From positions 51,936,494 to 52,000,493 of the forward strand of contig NC_053045.1 of the NCBI RefSeq assembly GCF_003473485.1: 64,000 bases of DNA, written 5' to 3'. A program made the translations under genes and the position numbers. This document shows, piece by piece, positions 20,221-31,309 of this stretch; the stretch's first letter is position 1, and each line of letters opens with the position of its first letter. Source of the DNA: Medicago truncatula (taxonomy: Eukaryota > Streptophyta > Magnoliopsida > Fabales > Fabaceae). The notes beneath the pieces are model-generated. The model saw nothing but the letters and a program-made list of their open reading frames with translations, had not been told where the DNA came from and made no database searches.

Positions 20221-22115
20221 TTGCTCGTTTGGAAAAATTGCACGATTTAACGATAGTGATACGTCTTTGAGGAAGTGTTTGTTTACTAATCCCTAATTAT
20301 CTGAAAGTCTTTGTCTATGAAGACTCTAAATTGTTAAATTAGTCCTTATATTTAACAAGTTATCATCAATTAAGTTCCTGTACTCTAATAAGTTAGTGTG
20401 AACGTGGACTCAAAATTTATCTACTTATACGATCAGTTTAGGGCATGTTTGAATTGAGCGTGTGAAAAAGAGTTTATTCAAATAATTAAGCTTTTTTTTG
20501 TTAATTTATAAGATTTTATTAACGAAAATTGTATGTTTATAAGTTGTTTTTTTATAAACTATCTTAACAAGCTTATAAATAATACATTAATGCTTATTTA
20601 TTTGTATAAGCTCTAAAATAAGCCAATATAACATATTCTTTGAATACTAATATGAATAAAATTGATATGCTTATTTATGTCTTTGGTCCATGTAAATAGG
20701 GGCCACTTAAGTTTTGATATGTCCAATAAATAATTATCTCAAGAAAGATAATGATACTCACATTAATACGATGGGATGATGAAGAAAGTGTTTTATTGTC
20801 GAAGATCTCGTCGGAAATTATGGAAGTGCCCCGTTACCGGTGAGAGGGAAGGGGTGGTATCTGCACACGCGCTCTCAGACCCAAGTAATGTGGGAAACTA
20901 CCACATCATTGCTCAATTGTAATGTGCAAAATGGCTATATGGGTCTGTTACAAAGCTTTTGGGAAGAGGAATGACAAATAAGATGAACATAAAAGTTAAA
21001 AAAATACAATCCTTCAATTGATCCAAAATAAAATGACTTTTATTAAACATAAACAATGCCAAATACAAAAGTATAATTGATCCAAGTAATAAGAGATTTA
21101 AGCTCCTTAAACATAAGGTTCAGAGTTTAATTATTGACTCTCACATATTTCCCAACGAAATTAATTACTGCTAAGCGGTGAAAATTTCGTACCAATATCG
21201 TGCTAAACCAAAAAAGATGTAGCAAAATCAGACACGGCATCTTATGCAGATATCACTCAATTCTCTTGGACTCCTACTCTTCTCTTCTCCTCCACAACTC
21301 TTGGACTCCTACTCTTCTCCTGCACAACAACTCTCAACCAACAGCTCTCAAATATCCTACATTTCTCCACAACTCTCAACAAACCCCAATAAACTTCCAC
21401 ATCAGTGCACACTAAAATTCCACCCGCAGCAGCAAAGAAATGACCAAAATTAGTAATTTTTTTTGCACCGAGAGCTATAATAAACTATGAAGTATGGCTT
21501 AACTTACAATACTTGTGAGTCATGCTAATTAGCTCCAAACACTTGATTAGCACACAAGTATACACATGCATGATAGTACTGTTACAATATATGCAACAGA
21601 GTTTTACCAAATGAACTCAATTGAGTTTTCCCAATGATCAGAAACTTGCAACCAACTTAGAATTCTATACGATACTTAGATGTTCAATCAATGCCACACC
21701 ATTTCCACATAGAATTGGAACATAATTTAACACTCCTCTTTTAAATAAATTCGCTTTTGTATAAATCCTATTTTTAAATAGTCTCAACATCATCTTGAAC
21801 ACATTACACATGCATTCAAAGGAACTAAACTTTGTTAATTTGGGAAAATATCAAAATAAAACAAAAAGAGAACTTGAAGTAATCTAAACTGACTTCATTC
21901 ATTGATTTCACACCACTTTAATTCTTAACTATACCAGATACAAAATAATCATAAGCTTCCAGTGTATAATTTGAAGCTCACTTATTAAAATTAGCTCACT
22001 AGAGATAAAAATACAGAGAGCTAATTCCACAAATTCTCAAATGTGGCAATAACCAAGGTATATGTTACAGTATATACACCAAAAAAGTATACATATATAT
22101 TCACAAGAAGAGATT
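20221..22115. other. intergenic region with repeat pieces
   Basis: AT-rich. At about 20450-20640 there is a 'gggcatgtttgaatt..cttataagtt' type repeat arm of the hAT-like MITE kind. At 21257-21330 a short imperfect tandem duplication of CTCTTGGACTCCTACTCTTC gives two overlapping plus-strand frames of biased composition that I do not accept as a gene. The 3' UTR of the U-box gene probably occupies 22000-22115. Confidence 0.4.
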
Positions 22116-24188
22116 CTAATTTCTAAGTTCTAACACATTCAATTGGCGTAGAATTGCGGAACCTTTCAATCGAGAAGTTGCAGTTTCGTTGAAATCCTGC
22201 AGAACTTTAATGAGAAAACGCGCTTTCTTAGCAGCATGAGAAGTACCATCAGTAAGAAGCGAATAGAGCAAAGGCATAAGTGTAACATCCTTAGCAAGAA
22301 CACCAGCAACATCAACACCACCATTAACACATAGAGACAACAATATCGAAACACAATGTTCCTTTGCAGCACGCGAAGGAGCAGATCGCAACAGCCCAGT
22401 AATCAACGGCAATGCAGAAGCTTCCAAAACAGCATTAGCTCCATCAAAATTCTCAGCAAGTGCCGCAAGAACAGCCAGAGTTTCAGTAACAAGCTCTTCC
22501 TTGTTGCACAAGGTATTCAAAATAGAAACAAGCGCGTGAACAGCACCGGCTTCAAGCACACGTTGATGATTCCTAGGAAGCAAAAGAAGTCCAAAAATCG
22601 CAACCACTGCATTCTTTTTTCCGCAGGTTGTTCCTTCTTTAGCCAATTCAACTAAACCATGAATCACATCTTGATTTTCACCTATTAATTTTCTATATTC
22701 TTTCACTGAACAAAGATAGAATATTATAGCTGCTGCAATTTGACGGGCTTCAAGACTAAGTCCATTTTTCAGTACATACACAACGGGCTTTAAACCGTTA
22801 TGGTCTATTATATTTTCAGGCCCGGTTGCATACTTTGAAAGCTTCAGTAAAGCAGAGATTGCATTCTCCTGAGTGGTTTTATCCTCCGTAGCTAAAAGAT
22901 CCAACAGTGGTGGCACAGTTCCAACTTCAATCAAACAAGCTCTGTTGAAAATGCTTGACCTTGTTAACAAACGAATCTCGTAAGCTGCTTTATTCTTCTG
23001 TTGCTCTGTTCCGAACACGAGCCTTCGTGTTAGAAACCATGACAGAAACTGCGTAGCATGTGCTGCTGCAGAACTACCGGGTAAAATCGTCCTCGTTATG
23101 TCACGGTTACGGTTAGAAAATCTTGTGAATGAAATACCATTATCACTGCAAAATTGTTGGATAAGTCTCTTCAGCGTTGTGTTTGGGACTAACTCTGTGT
23201 TTTTAATATTCTCCCCTGTTTTAGGGCATGTTTTGTTTCCTGCTTTAAGCCATGTCTGAATTGAAGCACGATCGTAGGTTTGTCCTGTTGAAACTGTTAC
23301 TGGATCAGTCATTAGTTCGAGTGAAATTGGACAACGAAAATCCTCTGGATTCAAACAGTTAACAGTTATCATCTCCGTGCTGCGTCGAGCTTCGAGTTTA
23401 TTCAAATTTTCATCAAAATCTTCGAATATCACTGCCCTACAGTAGCTTAAAAACCCAATCAAAGAACTCAACAACGGAACCTCTCGTTCGTCGCAGTTCC
23501 GATCCTCCAAGAAACTTATCTCGTTTTCTAAGAATTTGATTTCTCTGTCACAATCATTCCAGCTCTTGATTTTAAGGTAATGAAGGATTTCATGCATGGT
23601 GTTCAAGTTTGGTTCAGTTCCTCTCTCGAATTGATGCAAAACATAATGAAGTTTTTTGGACGCAACCTCGTCGTTGGGGTCTACTTCGAATTTACCTTTC
23701 CTAGCTTGTTTAGCTACCAATTCAACTAACTCCTTGACTTCGTCGCAAATTTCGACTCTGTGTAAAGGCAAAATATCTAATGTAATAGCCACTGCGCGAA
23801 TAAGAGAACGAAGCTGAGACGCCACGTGTTGAGATTTCGCGAGCAATAAGAGACTAGAACCTTCTAAAGTACAATCTTGCATTAAGAAATGAATCTTTTG
23901 TAAAGTGAAGTGAAGCTCCGAAAAGCATAGGATAATTGAGTTAGGAATAATGGAACCATGGTCTTTAATTTCGTTGAGGAAAATTGAAATTATAGTAATT
24001 TGACGTATAGTTTCTCTTGCGTTACGTTTTTGTGTTGGGAATATTTGAGGTTGGAAATTGGATATAGTTTGTGAAAGATTGATTAGAGAAGTGATGAGTG
24101 TTGTGGGAGATATGTTTTCGCAAGGGTGAACCGCCGGGAATGATAGGATACGGCGATCCCTTTGATTAGTAAGATGAGTACTAGTCAT
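22116..24188 (-). CDS. U-box/ARM-repeat E3 ubiquitin ligase (PUB18/19-like)
   Basis: A single uninterrupted exon. The frame is open further upstream, but I place the start at 24188 (MTSTHLTNQRDRRILSFPAV), giving 690 residues, because the conserved N-terminus of PUB18/19 proteins (RRILSFPAVxPCExIS) follows directly. The helical UND domain fills about residues 1-270. The U-box is at about 281-353 (NPEDFRCPISLELMTDPVTV, TYDRASIQTWL, CPKTG). A long array of armadillo repeats runs to the C-terminus. U-box proteins take ubiquitin from an E2 and pass it to substrates bound by the ARM repeats. PUB18/19 act in ABA and drought responses in Arabidopsis, and that role here is inferred. Two G-boxes lie just upstream, as expected for an ABA- or stress-responsive gene. 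Confidence 0.93.
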   Translation of the reverse strand: MTSTHLTNQRDRRILSFPAVHPCENISPTTLITSLINLSQTISNFQPQIFPTQKRNARETIRQITIISIFLNEIKDHGSIIPNSIILCFSELHFTLQKIHFLMQDCTLEGSSLLLLAKSQHVASQLRSLIRAVAITLDILPLHRVEICDEVKELVELVAKQARKGKFEVDPNDEVASKKLHYVLHQFERGTEPNLNTMHEILHYLKIKSWNDCDREIKFLENEISFLEDRNCDEREVPLLSSLIGFLSYCRAVIFEDFDENLNKLEARRSTEMITVNCLNPEDFRCPISLELMTDPVTVSTGQTYDRASIQTWLKAGNKTCPKTGENIKNTELVPNTTLKRLIQQFCSDNGISFTRFSNRNRDITRTILPGSSAAAHATQFLSWFLTRRLVFGTEQQKNKAAYEIRLLTRSSIFNRACLIEVGTVPPLLDLLATEDKTTQENAISALLKLSKYATGPENIIDHNGLKPVVYVLKNGLSLEARQIAAAIIFYLCSVKEYRKLIGENQDVIHGLVELAKEGTTCGKKNAVVAIFGLLLLPRNHQRVLEAGAVHALVSILNTLCNKEELVTETLAVLAALAENFDGANAVLEASALPLITGLLRSAPSRAAKEHCVSILLSLCVNGGVDVAGVLAKDVTLMPLLYSLLTDGTSHAAKKARFLIKVLQDFNETATSRLKGSAILRQLNVLELRN

Positions 24189-24279
24189 TATTGAATTGAA
24201 ACAAACAAATTCATAATATAATAATACACTATAGTTGTTTTGTTTTGAGTTGAGTTGAACTTGGATAGTGTAAGGTAAG

Positions 24280-24419
24280 GTTATATTATAGGAAGAGAAG
24301 GACATGAGCGTGTGTTGTTGCTGACTGTGGAATATAGTGGACACGTGTTAAGATATTTGGTTGACTAGGATTTAGAGGAAATGAGTAGGAACTGGGGAAG
24401 ATTCGTTATGGACACGTGG
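24280..24419 (-). promoter_or_regulatory. U-box gene promoter with TATA-like element and two G-box/ABRE sites
   Basis: On the minus strand a TATAATATA stretch lies at about 24283-24291, some 95 bp before the ATG. Two CACGTG cores follow further upstream at 24342-24347 (ACACGTGT) and 24413-24418 (ACACGTGG). The second matches the ACGTGG ABA-response element core. Spacing and pairing of ABREs fit ABA-inducible plant promoters. Function is inferred. Confidence 0.55.
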
Positions 24420-24420
24420 A

Positions 24421-26338
24421 GGATTACGGTTGCTGTAACTAAATTTATTTATCTGTTTTTGTGGATTTGTAAATGTAATTGGGGGAAGGAAGGAAGGAGG
24501 AGTGAGGAAAAGATTTGAAATGATGATGGATTATGGGTCCCTCTTGGCCGACATTACAGGTGGAGTTATTGTGTATTGACGTGTGTATCTGGAAATTTGA
24601 TGTTGCTGTCTATCAAGCTTCTGACCTGAATAATTTAGAAAGAAAGGTACATGAATTTTAATTGCGTGTGTTTACGGGTTCAACGATCTTTTTATTAGGG
24701 AATCTGATGAATAACACAAGAACAAGAAAATCAATTTTTGCTCTAGAACATAACAAAATATGGGTTTTAACATAAGAAATTACCACAATAAAATGTTTAT
24801 AGAACGCCACAAAGCAGCAAGATGTTACAATCAAATTATAGGTAATCAAATTGTAGGTGTTAGGCTATTTTTAGACATTTTTGCTCGAAAGCTATTAGGA
24901 GATACGATTCAACCCTCAATTTTATTCAAAGCTCTTTGATTTTTCATAATGTAACTTTCGGTTGCACAAAATTTATTAAGATGCAGTCTAATCGATTTAT
25001 TTTAAGGTTGGCACAATATAAAGATACATAGAGCAACCATCTTATTGTCACTGTATTGGGTCTTTGGACTGCTCCCTTTTATATTTCTGTTTCATTTTGT
25101 TCGTATGATATGTGATTGTACTTTTGTATAAATAGAGCTTTTGCTCTCCAATAATGATCAAGTCTTTCTTTTATAAGCATTTCTATTATAAGACTTGTTC
25201 TATGGTATACAAGTGAGTTAAGTTTTAGACAACACAAAATGCTTTTTTATCATTGGGAGCATAAACCTCCCTATAAGATTAAATGATCTATGATGAGATT
25301 TATTGATCAAATTGTAAAAAGACATTTGTAAATGGTGCAAGATTGTTCTATTTGTGCATATTAGATAACCTCTATTGCAATGATTATTTTATATGAATTA
25401 AATATCATTTACGTGAAGTTGAAAAAATTAATCTCTCGAGTTAGATAAAACCATTGTGAACACGAAAACTCTCATTAAAAAGATTTAAATTTGAGGATTT
25501 ATTTTGCTTGTAGGATTATCTATAAACTAAGCATGGTCAAACATGAGTATGCATATTGGGTTGGGTCCTAACCACTAGTGTGTACGAATATATCTTATTA
25601 TACATTAGAAAGTCCATATTTTCTCACTGCCAATCATATTTCTGGTCACTAATCCATTTAATGGCTTATTGACATATTTGTTAATCAAATTATGATATTG
25701 ACGAAAAGGCTGAACCTGACGTGGACCTATCGTAGCGTGCCAAATCTAACGCGTTTGCTTTGTTGATCGAAATAGTTTTAGCCGAAGAAATATTAAGATC
25801 TCCCCTAAAAAAAAATAAAAAAAAATTTAAGATCTAATCACTATAGGATAGGGGGTAAGGTCACAACGACAAGTGTTAGCCCTTGCAAAAATAAAACAAG
25901 TAATACGTCGTAGTCTATTTTGGTTGAGACGTATGCAGCAAAATATTACTATGAATTTAACTAAAATAATGTAATTTCGCCTTGAACATCTTTCACAAAA
26001 CTAATTGTCAAAAAAATTAATATCTTTCACATAATTAAATTAAAATGCTTTAATTTAATTCTTCAGACACTGCCTGGGAGCTATCACTTTGAAAAGTATG
26101 TAATAACGAAAAGCAAGTGCTGCAGAATACTGATTAAGGAAAACAAACTTATTGTAAAAATACTTTTTATTAACTATTTTTAAAAAATATTAATTATTTT
26201 TTAAATAATGTTCTCAGATATAGATTTTTTTTGAAAGGTTCTCAGAGATTGATTAGTTAGTAGAAATATAATAAATGATTAGTGAGGTCCCTATTGGATA
26301 GACATAAACACACGTTAAGTAGAGACGATTAAGAATGG
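24421..26338. other. intergenic, possible decayed LTR piece
   Basis: No gene is recognised. About 25040-25210 has the look of the TATA and transcript-start part of a Copia-type LTR (GTATAAATAGAGCTTTTGC followed by CTCCAATAATGATC), but no ends or partner were found, so the call is weak. The rest is AT-rich. Confidence 0.35.
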
Positions 26339-29300
26339 TTTTTTTTTTTAAGGAAAAAATTCATTGCTTTTCATTAGCTATCAAGTCTCGGATACATGAC
26401 GGTACATCATCATAAACGTGGGAGCTAGCATGAGATGGGGCTACCCTAACTAATTCATGAGCGACCTCATTGGCTTGCCTCCTATTGAACTCGACATGAG
26501 CGTTCTAAAAATACAATCGAACAATTGTCTGCAAGCCTGAATAATACAACCTAGTTCACTGCTATCACCTAGGTTTGAATTAAAACGTTCAACAACAAAC
26601 TTGCAATCCAAAACAAAATCAACATTGTCATAATGAAGATCAGCCACCCATTGTAGTGTCGTGTGAAGTCCAGCAGCCTCGCCAACATCGACATCACAAT
26701 GAGGAGAGAAACAATCTGTCTTAGCCATGACAAAATCACCCTGATCATCACGGATGCATATGCCAATACCTACCATATTCAGAGAGTCAGAAAAGGAGGC
26801 ATCAATATTACATTTGTACCTACCATATACCGACTTCGTCCACTCGATGACAGGACCATGAATAACACTATTCAGCTGAGCAAGGATGTCCGTAGCTTTG
26901 TGTGATATGACTTCTTGGGCGGTTCTCCAATCATCTAAGAGGTGTCGGGCCCATTCAACAACCTGTAGACATGTTTCATTTTGTTGTTGCCACAATTTTA
27001 AATTCCTACGCTTCCACAAGCTCCACATGATCGTCATAAACAATTCTTTTTGCGCAAAAGGCAGCTGGTCAAGAAGAGAAAATATCAAAGCATCCATGTT
27101 ATAATTTCGACGGAGAGTTCTATCAATAATATCCCATAAATTAACCTCCCGCCACACTTGCATCGCACCTGGATATTCTAACAAGACATGAATACTATCT
27201 TCATAATTAGTTCCACACAAGACAAAATCATTAGGACAATGAATACCACGACTACTTAGGCGTGCACGTGTAGGGAAACAACCCCGACACACAGGCCAAA
27301 CAAAATTTCGAATCTTGGGAGGAAACTTAAGCTTCCATATCGAACTCCACTTCCCCGGAACGTGCAAATGAGAGTTATCTGCAATTTTTGTAACATAAAT
27401 TCGATATGCACTACGGACAGAATAACTACCATTTTTCTCAGCCTTCCAAATAATTTTATCTTCATGAACAAAAGGATGGAAATGAGTATTCAAAATAAGT
27501 TGGGAAGTATTATGATCAAACAAATTAGAAATTAAAGTTGCATTCCAAACCTTTGTCGATGGTTCGATGATGTCTTGAACTTTGACATGAGCAAGTGACG
27601 CATAAAGAGGGCTTTGTGTTGAGAGGGAACAACCATCTTTAAGCCACGAAGCACCAAACAAAGGAATACTAGCACCATAACCAATCCTCCATCTAACACC
27701 TGTTCAACCACAATTTTAGCGCTAAATATACTTCGCCATACATAGCTGGGATTAGGGCCAAGCCTAGAACTCAAAAAGTCACATTGTGGAAAATATCGTG
27801 CTTTGAATAAACGAGACACAAGACTAGTGTTATCAATTTGAAATTTCCATCCCTGTTTACCAAGCATCGCCACATGAAAAGATGTGAGGTCCTTGAACCC
27901 CATACCACCATAATTCTTATGAACAGATAAACGCTTCCAAGATAGCCAATGCAAACCTTTTCTAGTGGTGCCACCATGTCCCCACCAGAAAGCGTTAATT
28001 ATTTTTTCTATGGCATCAACTAACTTGTTTGGTAAAAGATAAACACTCATAATATAAGAAGGAATAGACTGGAGTACCGATTTCATCAACACTTCTCTTT
28101 CGGCTTTAGAAAGGCACTTGCTGCTCCAACAGTTTATTTTGTGCCAAATGCGGTCCTTAATGAAGCCAAAAGTTGCTTCTGCAAATCATGGATGGCAGCC
28201 CCAAGTACTTACTAGTTCCCATAACAGCGCGGACACCAAGGATGGAAGTGATAGAGTCTTGAGTAGGGTCGGGAACACTCCGACTATAATAAACTTCATA
28301 TTTCGGAAGGCTAATTGCTTGACCAGAAGAGCTTTTTCATAAGTCTCAAGAATATTTTTCATCACACCAACTTCTCTTTCTTCCGCCATGAAAAATAAAA
28401 AACAGTCGTTTGCAAATAACAAATGAGAAATAATAGGAGAATTAGTACATATAGAAATGCCATGAATATCCCCTCTCCTTTCAGCTTGATGGATGAGAGC
28501 TGAGAGACCTTCTGCACATAAAATAAACAAATAAGGAGAAAGAGGGTCGCCCTGTCTAAGTCCCTCACCAGGAAATATAGGTCCCACCGACTCATTGTTA
28601 ACAATTACAGAATAATCAACTGATTCAACACACATCATAATCCACCTAATCCAACGGTTTGCATATCCTATTTTAATCACGACTTCCTTAAGGTATAACC
28701 AATCGATGCGATCATAGGCTTTACTGATATCCAACTTTAGCGCTACATTTTTATCTCTCAACCTCTTGCTTATTTTCATATGGTGAATAACTTCAATAGC
28801 AATCATAGCGTTATCCAAGATGGAGCGTCCCGGGACAAACGCCGACTGGTTATCTGAAACACATTTATGGAGGATATTTTTCAATCTATTAGCCAAGACT
28901 TTAGCTACGAGCTTATACAACACGTTACACAATGCTATGGGACGCCAGTCTTTCATATTATGTTGCTCATTTCCTTTAGGGATCAAAGCAATATTAGTGG
29001 AATTAAGTGAAGGTGGAAACTGATTATTATTCAACCAAGAACAACACTCACTAAAAATATCAGAGTTACACACTGACCAAAATTTCTGAAAAAATCCTGG
29101 ATTAAAACCATCCGGACCAAGACATTTATCCGGGTGCATTGAATACATGGCTTCCTTAAACTCTTGTACCTGAAAAGGAGCGGTTAGAAAATCATTATCC
29201 TCTACCGACACAACACTATCAATGGCTGCCAACACAGGGACGCGGTCACTATGATTTTCAAGAAAAAGTTCCTCAAAATAACCTTTAGCAAGATGACATA

Positions 29301-30060
29301 GACCCTGTTCATCTGTTACACGAATTCCCGCATCATTTTCTAAAGAAAGAATACAATTTACCTTCTTGCGAGAGGTAGCAGACGCATGAAAAAAATTTGT
29401 ATTTAAATCACCATCACGATACCAATGAGTTTTTGCTCTTTGTCTCCAATACTTATCCTCTTGAATCATTAACTGGGTCATTTTCTTTCTCAATGAAGAC
29501 AAGCGATTAGGATCAACTGCTGCTCCTTAATTTCTGCACCTATTCAATTCTTTCCGGCACTCGGCAATTTCTTCTTTCAAACCATTACGAGTAGTCTTGC
29601 TCCACGAGGTAAGATCAGATGCACAATGATCTAGTCTCTTAGTTATCGGCATACTTGCACTAGACAACCAGCTGTCAGAAACAACATCATGAATGCTCGG
29701 TTCTACACACCAAGCATTCTCAAATTTAAAGGTTCTTTTAGGCACCCAGACACGAGTAACAGGCTCCCTAGTGAGAAGAGTCGGATAATGATTAGAAGCC
29801 GGGGCTACTAAATTTTCCACCTTCGCATTAGGAAATAGCTGAAACCAGGATGCGTTAGCAAGTGCACAATCCAATCGTTCCTCAACTGCCCTTGGAGTAC
29901 CTAAACTTTTAAACCATATGAAGGGATAACCTTCCATAAAAACATCAACCAACGAGCATGTCGGAACCCATTGATTAACCAACGAGTCCGTACAGAACCA
30001 CCTCTTTTTTCTTTGACATCCAGAATATCATTGAAGTCACCTAATATACACCAAGGTAGA
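26339..30060 (-). mobile_element. L1-type LINE, 5'-truncated and decayed
   Basis: Read from 30060 downward: the end of an apurinic-type endonuclease (LPWCILGDFNDIL just after the truncation, then residues to 29527), reverse transcriptase (29502-28186: ALIPKGN, LDISKAYDRIDW, GLRQGDPLSPYLF), the zf-RVT zinc domain, and a C-terminal RNase H-like domain (CNIDASFSDSLNMVGIG; 27661-26450). The element ends in a T-run on the plus strand (26339-26349), its poly(A) tail. ORF2 is broken. An in-frame stop at 29527-29529 separates endonuclease from RT. Shifts occur after the RT core (about 28300-28190) and between the 28092-27532 and 27661-26450 frames. The RT catalytic box reads FAND instead of FADD. The 5' end with ORF1 is missing. 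No convincing target duplication was seen. Confidence 0.92.
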
Positions 30061-31309
30061 GAAATGTTATTAGATAGATTTTATGTTAATTTTCTTAATT
30101 TCTTAATGGACTTTATGTTTTTGTGTTAGGATAATAGATTTTATGTTGTAATACGTGTGATACACACCAATTTTTTTTTGAGGGGGTGAAGCACAACAAT
30201 TGTGATGTCCCCATGCATGCAGTAATTTGATTAGATATTTAATCGTTTTTGGTTAGGTCATTTTATATCCTCTACGCGTTGATTGTTAATATATTCAATT
30301 GACAACCCTAACTTGTTTTTTTAGAGGATTTTTTTAAGGAACTTTTTTTTGGAGAGAATTTGTCAACCTAACTTAATTCTTCCACGCATCTTGTTTGCAA
30401 TGATGCCACGAAAATATGAATATATTTTTGAAGAAACAAATAAGACGTGGGATCATATTATCTTTTCTCTATCTAGCTACTCCTTTAAAAAGAATAGAAC
30501 TCTTATGCCCTTACAAACTAATCGTCCATGAAAAGATTTTCTTTTGTTTATAGGTGAAATAGATAGAGTGATAAACATCACCAAAATTCACAAATAAAAT
30601 TGCAAAGTCTCATGTTCGAACCTAAATGAATGTGTCTAACCTAACATTAACTTTTTTTTTTTGGTAAGTCTAACCTAACATTAACGATATTTTAGTTAGT
30701 TGAGTTTTGTCTTATTAAAATCTAGTTATTGAATTTATTTGACTAATAAAATGAACAAACTTGCATTTTCATAAATATATTAATTGTATTTGAGTTTATA
30801 AGTTAAGCTTATAATGTTATAATTTAGCTTATAGTTTAATATTTGTATGCTGAGGAGGTTTGTCTCTAGTGAATAAGTAGAGATCTTAGTGTCTTTTCTG
30901 TTATTCTTTTAATCTTAGTTAATGGTTCTCCAAGGGAACAAAATTGATATTCATAGAAGGTTGCGTCAATGTGATCATTTAGCACATGTAACATTGTTTC
31001 TAACTGGGGTTTTATGCATGTGGATTTGGCTCATGGGCTCTTTAAAGGGTTCAGAGTGAAAAATTCCGATAGGATTGTCTCTCACCCATTATGGACATGA
31101 CACTCTTCTTTCTTTGGGGAGCAAATATAAAAACCAGATATCGTCGTACAATTTTTCAAGAAAAAATACATAAATCTAGTCCGCAAAAAAAAAAAAAAAA
31201 AGGAAAAACAGTTTCAAAATACGCCCAACCCAGTCCATTCCCATTTATTTAGACATATTTACCAATAAAATTATATTTAAAAAAATAAATAGAAATTTTC
31301 AGAAAACCC
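30061..31309. other. intergenic, AT-rich
   Basis: No coding sequence is recognised between the truncated LINE end and the leader of the NMD3 copy. Simple T and A runs occur at 30172-30179 and 31184-31201. Confidence 0.4.

Noticed and set aside
21200-21453. Two overlapping plus-strand frames rich in Ser, Leu and Asn
   Set aside because: They arise from a short tandem duplication of a CT-rich segment. Two frames being open at once indicates composition bias.
28118-28342. Plus-strand frame in the LINE
   Set aside because: Antisense to the reverse-transcriptase region.
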